42,984 nucleotides of DNA, taken from assembly GCF_001672775.1 (NCBI RefSeq), contig NZ_LZKJ01000055.1, forward strand, positions 1 through 42,984, in the 5' to 3' direction. Both the position numbers and the translations under genes were made by a program. Of this stretch, positions 33,369 through 40,011 are shown one piece after another (position 1 is the stretch's first letter; every line of letters starts with the position of its first letter). Origin of the DNA: Mycobacterium kyorinense (GTDB lineage Bacteria > Actinomycetota > Actinomycetes > Mycobacteriales > Mycobacteriaceae). The notes beneath the pieces were generated by a model that was not told where the DNA came from, made no database searches, and was given only the letters and a program-made list of their open reading frames with translations.

Positions 33369-34601
33369 CTACAGCCCCAGTGCCGCCTTGGCGAGGATAT
33401 TCCGCTGAATTTCGTTGCTGCCGGCGTAGATCGAGCCGGCCCTGTCATTGAAGTACCGCAGCGGTGCGACAGCCTGCCACGGCTCGCCGGTGTGGTACCC
33501 GTCGGCAGGCGGCACGAACTCGGCGATCGGACCGCCCGGCGCGGTCACATGCGGCTGGTAGGCCCGGCCCCACGGGCCGGCCGCTTCCAGCGCGAGTTCG
33601 GTAAGTGCCTGACTGAGTTCGGTGCCAAGGATTTTGAGCATCGACGACGCCGCGCCGGGGTTTCGGCCCCCGGCGGCCGCGGCGAGCACTCGGTATTCGA
33701 GAATCTCCAGCACCTCGGCGCGAATCCGCGCATCGGCCAGTTTGCGCGCAAAGGCCTGGTCGTCGGCCAGGCGTCCGCCGCCCGGGCCAGGCTGGTGCTG
33801 GGCCGCTGCCCCGATCTCCTCGGCCGCCACTTGCAGCGCCGGCGCCACGGCACCACCGCCGCGCTCGAATTCCAGGAGATACTTGGCAACCGTCCAGCCG
33901 CTGTCGATCTCACCGACGACGTTGGCCTTGGGCACCCGCACCTCGTCGAAGAACACCTGATTTTGGATCTGTTCGCCCGACGTCATCACCAGCGGGCGAA
34001 TCTCAATGCCCGGCGAGGTCATGTCAATCAGCACGAACGTGATGCCCTGCTGCTTCTTCTCCATGCGCGAGGTGCGCACCAGCGCGAACATCCAATTGGC
34101 CTCGGCGGCATGGGTGGTCCAGATCTTGCTGCCGGTACACACCAAATCGTCGCCGTCGGCGATGGCCGCCATCGACAGCGCGGCCAGATCCGATCCCGCT
34201 TCCGGCTCGGAGTAGCCCTGGCAGAAGAAGACCTCACCGGTCAGGATTCGCGGCAGGAAGTAGTTTTTCTGCGCCTCGGTTCCGTACGCGATGATGGCGT
34301 GCGCGACCATCCGAATCCCCATCGGGGACAACGACGGTGCGCCCGCCAACACCGATTCGCGGCTGAAAATGTAGTGCTGGGTCAGACTCCAGTCGCAGCC
34401 GCCGTATTCGACCGGCCACGCCGGCGCGGCCCAGCCCCGTTCGTGCAGAATCGCCTGCCACGCCATGCTCGCGTCGTGCTCGGCGTAGACACTGGTCATC
34501 AATCGGCCGGCGCGCCGCAACTCCGCAGTGAGTTTGTCGTCGAGAAACTGCCGGACCTCGTCGCGGAATGCCCGCTCTTCCGTTGACCACTGCAGATCCA
34601 T
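33369..34601 (-). CDS. Acyl-CoA dehydrogenase, first subunit-type (FadE)
   Basis: Acyl-CoA dehydrogenase family protein of 410 residues. The middle domain has FFCQGYSEPEAGSDLAAL and KIWTTHAAEANWMFALVRT, and the C-terminus has RAGSIYAGSNEIQRNILAK, the motif near the flavin in this subgroup. The usual QxxGGxG segment is replaced by ALEAAGPWGRAYQ. A loop near residues 260-280 is unusually rich in Gln/Gly/Pro (QHQPGPGGG). It directly precedes the second FadE, consistent with heteromer formation. It probably belongs to one operon with the FAD monooxygenase gene ending 51 bp upstream. Confidence 0.9.
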   Translation of the reverse strand: MDLQWSTEERAFRDEVRQFLDDKLTAELRRAGRLMTSVYAEHDASMAWQAILHERGWAAPAWPVEYGGCDWSLTQHYIFSRESVLAGAPSLSPMGIRMVAHAIIAYGTEAQKNYFLPRILTGEVFFCQGYSEPEAGSDLAALSMAAIADGDDLVCTGSKIWTTHAAEANWMFALVRTSRMEKKQQGITFVLIDMTSPGIEIRPLVMTSGEQIQNQVFFDEVRVPKANVVGEIDSGWTVAKYLLEFERGGGAVAPALQVAAEEIGAAAQHQPGPGGGRLADDQAFARKLADARIRAEVLEILEYRVLAAAAGGRNPGAASSMLKILGTELSQALTELALEAAGPWGRAYQPHVTAPGGPIAEFVPPADGYHTGEPWQAVAPLRYFNDRAGSIYAGSNEIQRNILAKAALGL

Positions 34602-34652
34602 GAGTTTCCCGGCCGCGACGTCGTATCCGTGTGATGTCCGCGTGAGTCTAAC

Positions 34653-35861
34653 TCAGGCTGCGTGAGTGTCCGGGGTGCGCACATGCTCGGGGCGGACGCC
34701 TCGGCCGAAGGTGATCGGCGGGATGAATTGCAACGGACCCCGACCGATGATCTTCGGGATCCGGATCGGGGACAGGTCACCCGTCAGGTTCGGCGCAACT
34801 GCCCTGTCCTGAGCGAACACTTGGATGGCCTGGATGATCCGGGTCGGCAGCTCTCGCCGGCGCTGCACTTTGGCGAGATCGGCATTGCTGAGGCGGCCCT
34901 CGCGCAGCGGGCCGCACAAGATGTTGGCCGCCGCCACCGCATCGGCAACGGCGAGGTTGATGCCGACCCCGCCAATCGGTGACATGGCATGGGCGGCATC
35001 GCCGATGCACAGCAGGCCGGTGCGCCACCACGTCTTGAGCCGGTCCACCCGCACGTCGAGTTGACTGGTCTCGTCCCAGGATTCGAGGTCGTCGACGTGT
35101 TCGCGCAACTGCGGTCGCACCGACACGATGCGCTGCTTGAACGCCTCAAGTGGCTCGTCGCGGGGGTTCGCGCCTTTCGGCATCAGATACGCGATCTGCC
35201 AATAGTCGCTGCGGTAGATCAGCGCCATGGTGAAGCCCTTGCGGATCACCCCGTACAGCTCCTGCGGGTCGCCGGGGCGCCAGTTCAACCGGAACCAGAG
35301 CACGTCCATCGGAGAGTGCGCCGCAGCGGTCTCCAGCCCGGCCGCGGCCCGCACCGCGGACTTGCGCCCGTCCGCGCCGACCACTAAGTCCGCCCGCACT
35401 TCGAGGTCAGGCGTGCGCACCCCGATCACCCGATCGCCATCGAAGATCAGATCTTTGACCTCCGCGTTGCGGATCAACGTGAATTCCGGGTAGGCAGAAG
35501 CCTTTTCAGTGAGGAAGTCGAGAAAGTCCCACTGGGGCATCAATGCGATGTAGGGGTGCTTGAAGCCCAGGCGTTTGAGCACGCCGAACGTGCCGAAGGT
35601 GCGTATCGAGCCGTCGGTGTCGAAGGCGACACGGTTGACCTTGGTGTGCGGTAAACGCAAGAGCTCGTCGACGATGCCCAGCTCGTCCATGATGCGCAGG
35701 GTGCTCGGATGCACAGTGTCGCCGCGGAAGTCGCGCAGGAAGTCAGTGTGCTTCTCCAACACGACAACCGGAATCCCGGCTCGGGCAAGCAGGAGGGCGT
35801 GCACCAGGCCGGCCGGGCCGCCGCCGGCCACGCATACCTTGGTCTGGATAGCTCGCGTCAT
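34653..35861 (-). CDS. FAD-dependent monooxygenase (PHBH fold)
   Basis: FAD-binding oxygenase of 402 residues of the p-hydroxybenzoate-hydroxylase-like group. The dinucleotide motif VCVAGGGPAGLVHALLLARAG is at 9-29, an internal VGADGRKSAVR serves as the DG motif near 165, and GDAAHAMSPIGGVGINLAVADA near 285 is the second FAD motif. These enzymes hydroxylate aromatic or polycyclic substrates with NAD(P)H and oxygen. It is the likely first gene of the minus-strand catabolic operon with two acyl-CoA dehydrogenases and an SDR. Two palindromes lie in the divergent gap upstream. It lacks an obvious C-terminal thioredoxin-like domain. Confidence 0.92.
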   Translation of the reverse strand: MTRAIQTKVCVAGGGPAGLVHALLLARAGIPVVVLEKHTDFLRDFRGDTVHPSTLRIMDELGIVDELLRLPHTKVNRVAFDTDGSIRTFGTFGVLKRLGFKHPYIALMPQWDFLDFLTEKASAYPEFTLIRNAEVKDLIFDGDRVIGVRTPDLEVRADLVVGADGRKSAVRAAAGLETAAAHSPMDVLWFRLNWRPGDPQELYGVIRKGFTMALIYRSDYWQIAYLMPKGANPRDEPLEAFKQRIVSVRPQLREHVDDLESWDETSQLDVRVDRLKTWWRTGLLCIGDAAHAMSPIGGVGINLAVADAVAAANILCGPLREGRLSNADLAKVQRRRELPTRIIQAIQVFAQDRAVAPNLTGDLSPIRIPKIIGRGPLQFIPPITFGRGVRPEHVRTPDTHAA

Positions 35862-35867
35862 GGTCTG

Positions 35868-35920
35868 ACAGTACTGTTCGGCGATCGCAACCGTCCGGCT
35901 GTCTTATTGACAATTTGTCA
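35868..35920. promoter_or_regulatory. Two palindromes in the divergent gap of the catabolic operon
   Basis: A perfect 10-bp palindrome ACAGTACTGT (35868-35877) and an odd-centred one TGACAA-T-TTGTCA (35908-35920) lie between the FAD monooxygenase start (35861) and the exported-protein start (35949). Both contain the pentamer TGACA. They could be operators or overlap a TTGACA -35 box at 35907-35912. No regulator gene is adjacent. Confidence 0.4.
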
Positions 35921-35948
35921 TCGCGCGAAGATCGCCACGGCGCGTCAT

Positions 35949-36659
35949 ATGGCGCATTACAGTGCTTGCGTGGGCGGACGTCTGTTAGCTAACCAGCGGG
36001 GCCGGTGGCTGGCCTTGGCGGGCTCACTCGTCGTGGTCGGCGGAATGCTGTATGCCCAAGGGGCGGAGACTCCGTGCTGCGCAAAGTCGGCGGCGGTCGC
36101 ACAGACGGATGCCAAACCAGGACAAGGCGCCCCGCCGGTCGCCGGCCACTCGGAGCCGCACATCGCCAGTGCCGCTGAGGTCAGCTCGTTGGCGGCCAAT
36201 GCGCCCGCGGCTGCCCAGCAATTCGATTTCGACTTACCCGCCGGGGTCGCGCCGGAACAGGGACTGCAGGTCAAGACCATCTGGGCGGCTCGTGCCATCA
36301 GCGTGTTGTTTCCACAGATCACCACCATCGGCGGGTACCGGCAGGATGCCTTGCAATGGCATCCCAACGGACTGGCGATCGACGTGATGATCCCCAACCA
36401 TCACACGCCCGAAGGTATCGAGCTCGGCAACCAGATCGCCGGGTATGCGTTGGCGAATGCCAGACGGTGGGGTGTGCTCCACGTCATTTGGAGGCAGAAG
36501 TTTTACCCGGGCATCGGCGCGCCGAGCTGGACGGCCGACTACGGGTCGGAAACCCTCAACCATTACGACCACGTTCATATCGCCACCAACGGCGGCGGAT
36601 ACCCGAGCGGGCGGGAAACCTACTCCATCGGATCGATGAGTCCCGCGCCCTCGCAATGA
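35949..36659 (+). CDS. Exported Rv0320-like protein with an M15-like C-terminal domain
   Basis: Protein of 236 residues with an N-terminal hydrophobic segment (about 18-36, WLALAGSLVVVGGMLYAQG) that may be a signal anchor or signal peptide. A low-complexity Ala/Pro linker follows, then a C-terminal domain of about 120 residues. That domain has FPQITTIGGYRQDALQWHPNGLAIDVMIPN and LNHYDHVHIA, as in mycobacterial Rv0320-type exported proteins and M15/VanY-like peptidases, with His, Asp and His in plausible metal-ligand positions. It may act on peptidoglycan; activity is not established. The start is uncertain: ATG 35949 or GTG 35970. No good ribosome binding site is visible for either. Confidence 0.82.
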   Translation: MAHYSACVGGRLLANQRGRWLALAGSLVVVGGMLYAQGAETPCCAKSAAVAQTDAKPGQGAPPVAGHSEPHIASAAEVSSLAANAPAAAQQFDFDLPAGVAPEQGLQVKTIWAARAISVLFPQITTIGGYRQDALQWHPNGLAIDVMIPNHHTPEGIELGNQIAGYALANARRWGVLHVIWRQKFYPGIGAPSWTADYGSETLNHYDHVHIATNGGGYPSGRETYSIGSMSPAPSQ

Positions 36660-36666
36660 CGGTGCG

Positions 36667-37806
36667 CTAGCGGTTGTCGTCCGAAGGCTTCAGCACAAAG
36701 TCCACGATGATGCCCGCCATGGCGTCAATTGCGCTGCGGGCGATGACTTCATAACCGTGGGTGCTCAGCGTCGGCAGGCACAGCAACCCCGCGCGCGGCG
36801 TCAGCCCCGCAGCCTTGGCGTGCGAAGCGTCGGTTTCGAACGCGCCCAACACCGCGGCCTGGGGTTGTAGCCCCCGGTCGGCGGCGATCGTCATCAGCCG
36901 GTCGGCGACGTCTTTGTCGTAGACACACAAGGCGTCGCTGTAGCCGACGATGGGCCCGCCGGTGACGCTCGTCGCGTACTCCTGCTCGGTAGGCCCGACC
37001 TCCAAAGCGAGGGTGAGATTGCCCGGTAGCGCGGCGCTGGCATACGTGCCGCCGACTCCGCCGATCTCCTCGTTGGTGGTGAACACCAGATAGGCGTCGG
37101 CGGCGGGTCGCTGGCCTGACTCGCGCAGCTGGCGTGCGGCGCGCAGCAGGGCGGTTACCGCGGCGCGGTCGTCGAGGAAGTACGCGCCGAGGTAGTCGCC
37201 GAACTTGACCAGTGTTCGCTTGCTCCGGTCCACGCACACCCGGGTGCCGGCGCGTACCCCGGCGGCGGCCAGCTCATCGGTGCTGCGGCCGGTGAAGACA
37301 TAGACATGCTGCCAATCCAGCGCCTTGTCGCCCTGATCAGGTTTGGTTTCCCAGATTCGCGGGCTCTCCTTGGTGGTGTGTTCGGAGCCGAGGGTGAGCA
37401 CTCCGGTAAGGGTTTCGTGGTCGCCGAGCACCGCCACCGGCCCGAGCCCGAAGTTGCCCGGATACATCGTTCCCAACTCCGTCAGGTGCAGCGAACCATC
37501 GGGTTCGATCCGCTTGACGAGCATGGCCAGTTCGTCCATATGGGCCATGACGCGCGTCGCGGAGATGGGTCCGGCGGTCGATGCCAACCGGTGGCGGTGC
37601 TGGCGCGTCGCAGCATCGTCGCCGGAACTGTCGGCCGCGCCGATGTAGCCGATCAGGTTCCCGGCGTCGTCGATCCACATGTCGTCGACGAGCGGTTGCA
37701 GTTCGCGGGCGCACACGGCGCGCACCGCCTCTTCCTGGCCGCACGGCCCGTAGGCCCACAGCAGTTCTTGCAGCAGGTCTGCGGTGGAGTTGTCGGACTG
37801 TCCCAT
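36667..37806 (-). CDS. M42-family metallopeptidase
   Basis: Cocatalytic zinc-type peptidase of 379 residues, M42 (glutamyl aminopeptidase/endoglucanase) family. Ligand motifs are present in order: AHMDE (His89, Asp91), FLDDRAAV (Asp212), TNEEIGG (Glu246/247), LEVGP (Glu269) and STHGYE (His350). The family forms large multimeric cytoplasmic aminopeptidases. ATG 37806 is preceded by GGAAAGGAAACC, and upstream readings lack this site. The gene ends 7 bp from the exported-protein stop (convergent) and is divergent from the aldolase gene. A polar insertion near residues 58-80 is not typical. Confidence 0.92.
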   Translation of the reverse strand: MGQSDNSTADLLQELLWAYGPCGQEEAVRAVCARELQPLVDDMWIDDAGNLIGYIGAADSSGDDAATRQHRHRLASTAGPISATRVMAHMDELAMLVKRIEPDGSLHLTELGTMYPGNFGLGPVAVLGDHETLTGVLTLGSEHTTKESPRIWETKPDQGDKALDWQHVYVFTGRSTDELAAAGVRAGTRVCVDRSKRTLVKFGDYLGAYFLDDRAAVTALLRAARQLRESGQRPAADAYLVFTTNEEIGGVGGTYASAALPGNLTLALEVGPTEQEYATSVTGGPIVGYSDALCVYDKDVADRLMTIAADRGLQPQAAVLGAFETDASHAKAAGLTPRAGLLCLPTLSTHGYEVIARSAIDAMAGIIVDFVLKPSDDNR

Positions 37807-37968
37807 CGGTTTCCTTTCCGCTACTCCAACGGTATAGGTGCCGGCTGGCGCAAGTGGTAGCCGCAAACGCGGCGGCAGGCCATGCTAGAAGGTGGGGCCG
37901 CACAAGTTCGGCTGGCACCCGTGGGGTCGCGTCAGACGGCCCGATGCAGGAACGAAGGAAGGACTGTT

Positions 37969-38856
37969 GTGAACGAAGAGCAACGCACCAGGATGGAGTC
38001 CGGGCAGGGCTTCATCGCTGCGCTGGACCAGAGCGGTGGCAGCACCCCTAAAGCTCTCAAGCTCTACGGCGTTGCGGAGGACGCGTACGACAACGACGAG
38101 CAGATGTTCGATCTCATCCACGAAATGCGTGAGCGGCTGATGGCAAGTCCGAGCTTCACCGGCGACAAAGTTCTGGCAACGATCCTGTTCGAGCAGACCA
38201 TGGACCGCAGCATCAACGGCGAGGACACCGCAGCGTTCCTGTGGAAGCAGAAGCGCATCGTCCCGTTCGTGAAGGTCGACCAAGGGCTCAGCGATGCCGA
38301 AAACGGGGTGCAGCTGATGAAGCCGATGACCAAGCTCGACTCGCTCCTGGATCGGGCGGTCGACAAGGGCATCTTCGGGACCAAAATGCGTTCGTTCGTC
38401 CAAGAACCGAACGAGCAGGGCATCAAGACCATCGTCGAGCAGCAGTTCGAGTACGGGCACAAGATCGCCGAGCGTGGGCTGATGCCGATCCTGGAGCCCG
38501 AGGTGAGCATCAAATGCCCCGACAAGGTGAAAGCGGACAACCTACTGGTGGAAGCGCTGCACGCCAAGCTCGATGAGTTGGCAGCAGACGGGCAAGTAAT
38601 GCTCAAGCTGACTTTGCCGGACGAAAACAACCTCTATACGCCGTTGATCGAGCATCCCCGAGTTCTGCGGGTGGTCGCGTTGTCCGGTGGCTACAGCCTC
38701 GCGGAAAGTTGCACGATCCTGGCCGAATGCCACCACCTGATCGCGAGCTTCTCTCGAGCGCTGACCGAGGGGCTGACTGCCGACCAGAGCGACGCGGAAT
38801 TCGACGAGAAGCTCGGATCGAACATCGAGGAGATTTACACGGCCTCGCTGACGTAA
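37969..38856 (+). CDS. Class I fructose-bisphosphate aldolase
   Basis: Aldolase of 295 residues of the PF00274-like class I family. It cleaves fructose 1,6-bisphosphate to dihydroxyacetone phosphate and glyceraldehyde 3-phosphate through a Schiff base. The likely Schiff-base lysine is Lys213 in MLKLTLPDE, preceded by the acid motif MPILEPEVSIKC and the FGTKMRSF segment. ALDQSGGSTPKAL at residues 20-32 is the canonical N-terminal part. GTG at 37969 has GGAAGGAC upstream; earlier in-frame starts have none. Mycobacteria also carry a class II aldolase elsewhere, so this is a second, metal-independent enzyme. It is divergent from the M42 peptidase. Confidence 0.93.
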   Translation: MNEEQRTRMESGQGFIAALDQSGGSTPKALKLYGVAEDAYDNDEQMFDLIHEMRERLMASPSFTGDKVLATILFEQTMDRSINGEDTAAFLWKQKRIVPFVKVDQGLSDAENGVQLMKPMTKLDSLLDRAVDKGIFGTKMRSFVQEPNEQGIKTIVEQQFEYGHKIAERGLMPILEPEVSIKCPDKVKADNLLVEALHAKLDELAADGQVMLKLTLPDENNLYTPLIEHPRVLRVVALSGGYSLAESCTILAECHHLIASFSRALTEGLTADQSDAEFDEKLGSNIEEIYTASLT

Positions 38857-38928
38857 CCGGGCGCTCGCCTAGCCTGATGCTTCCGAGGTGTGGTGTTAGG
38901 TTCAACGGCGGGCGAAGGAGGTACGCGT

Positions 38929-39354
38929 ATGGCGTCAGGTCTGTATGGATTTCTGACCATCGTCACCCTCGCGCTCGCGTTGGTGTTCGCCGCGTTTGCT
39001 GCTGTCTACGTAAAGCGGCTGGCGGACCGAGCGCCTACTGCGATAGGCGACGACATTGGCAGCGCCAAAGTTGTTGTGCGTAAGGTGCGCAACCGGGAAG
39101 CGCTATCGTCCGATGAATTGGACTTTGCCAAGCAACTCGTTGCGGCTCGCGGTTCCTTGATGGCGCTGTGCATCCCCGGTGCTTTGTTCATGGTGGGATG
39201 CTTTTACGTGTTTGGCAGTCTGTACCACCTGCACGGAGCGACGCCCTCCGAACGCACATTTCTCGGCGTGTTTCCGATGTTGGCCTCGATGAACTTCACG
39301 ACGCAGATTTTGCGCAGCGCACGGTTGAAAAGGCGTCTGCAAAAGTTGGCTTAA
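38929..39354 (+). CDS. Small membrane protein, family unknown
   Basis: Protein of 141 residues. It has an N-terminal hydrophobic helix at about 4-27, a soluble charged stretch (residues 28-75), and a second hydrophobic region around 77-100 and possibly a third near 108-125, ending in a basic tail (RSARLKRRLQKL). I do not recognise it. The ATG follows GGAGG at good spacing. It lies between the aldolase and the mmpS gene with 72 and 213 bp gaps, so it may be a single-gene unit. It could be an MmpS/MmpL accessory protein, but there is no direct evidence. Confidence 0.75.
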   Translation: MASGLYGFLTIVTLALALVFAAFAAVYVKRLADRAPTAIGDDIGSAKVVVRKVRNREALSSDELDFAKQLVAARGSLMALCIPGALFMVGCFYVFGSLYHLHGATPSERTFLGVFPMLASMNFTTQILRSARLKRRLQKLA

Positions 39355-39383
39355 CGCGCACAAGGCATGTGCTGCTTCCGTTT

Positions 39384-39400
39384 CGTCGGCTCTGCCGACG
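39384..39400 (+). terminator. Possible hairpin after the small membrane protein
   Basis: CGTCGGC (39384-39390) and GCCGACG (39394-39400) form a seven-pair stem with a TCT loop, 29 bases after the stop. No T-tract follows, so it is only a weak terminator candidate. Confidence 0.3.
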
Positions 39401-39468
39401 GCACCAACAAGTGATAATGTCCGACACCGTCTACTGGCATTCCGGACAGGCTGGTAAGGTCAGTACGG

Positions 39469-39497
39469 CCCACATATCAACCTGGTTGATATGTGGG
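39469..39497. promoter_or_regulatory. 29-bp palindrome upstream of mmpS-mmpL
   Basis: The 14-base arms CCCACATATCAACC (39469-39482) and GGTTGATATGTGGG (39484-39497) are exact inverted repeats around a single T. It ends 70 bp before the mmpS start. Its length and perfection suggest an operator for a dimeric regulator of the mmpS-mmpL operon. It is unlike the TGAC-N4-GTCA sites and the AGATAGTG palindrome, and no regulator gene lies next to it, so the protein that binds it must be encoded elsewhere. Confidence 0.72.
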
Positions 39498-39567
39498 TAG
39501 GCATGTGGCGCTGACGCGTGGGTGGGGGCCGAAGCGAGACCGGGGCCGGATTCCGAAAGGTGATGGC

Positions 39568-40011
39568 GTGAGCCCTCGTTCAGTCGGCAGGACTGTCTTG
39601 GCGCGATTCTGGATGCCTTTGGTTGCCGTCGTTGCGGTCACGGTGGGCGCGGTGTGCATGTGGAAGGTGCATCAATTCTCCGCTCCCCCGCCCGTCGTCA
39701 CCGTCAATGGTCCGGCAGCACCTGAGCAGACCACCCCCAAGCAGCTCACGTATGAGTTGTTCGGCTCGGCCGGAGAAGGCGGGATGCTCGTCTACTTGGA
39801 CATCGACGGGCATCCGCATCAAATTGATCTCACGACGTTGCCGTGGTCCCACACGGAGACGACGACGCTCACCGTGGTGTCCGGCAGCATCTCGGCACAG
39901 GTTCACGGAGGCCAACTCGGCTGCCGGATGCTGGTGAACGGCGTTGTCCGCGACGAGCAATCCGATACCCACGCGGACGCACACGTCATGTGCAGGGTGA
40001 AATCTGCATGA
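39568..40011 (+). CDS. MmpS-family membrane protein
   Basis: MmpS-type accessory protein of 147 residues. It has a short basic N-terminus, one membrane helix (about 13-31), a Pro-rich linker (APPPVVTVNGPAAP) and a beta-rich domain ending in Cys-containing CRMLVNGVVRDE and HVMCRV, the family pattern. MmpS proteins lie outside the cytoplasmic membrane and assist MmpL transporters of lipids or siderophores. The GTG start follows AAGGTGAT. Its stop overlaps the mmpL start as ATGA (40008-40011). Which MmpS it is (4, 5 or another) cannot be decided here. Confidence 0.9.
   Translation: MSPRSVGRTVLARFWMPLVAVVAVTVGAVCMWKVHQFSAPPPVVTVNGPAAPEQTTPKQLTYELFGSAGEGGMLVYLDIDGHPHQIDLTTLPWSHTETTTLTVVSGSISAQVHGGQLGCRMLVNGVVRDEQSDTHADAHVMCRVKSA

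Noticed and set aside
33492..34586. A 364-residue plus-strand frame over the FadE gene
   Set aside because: Antisense to a gene with intact acyl-CoA dehydrogenase motifs, and no recognisable domain of its own.
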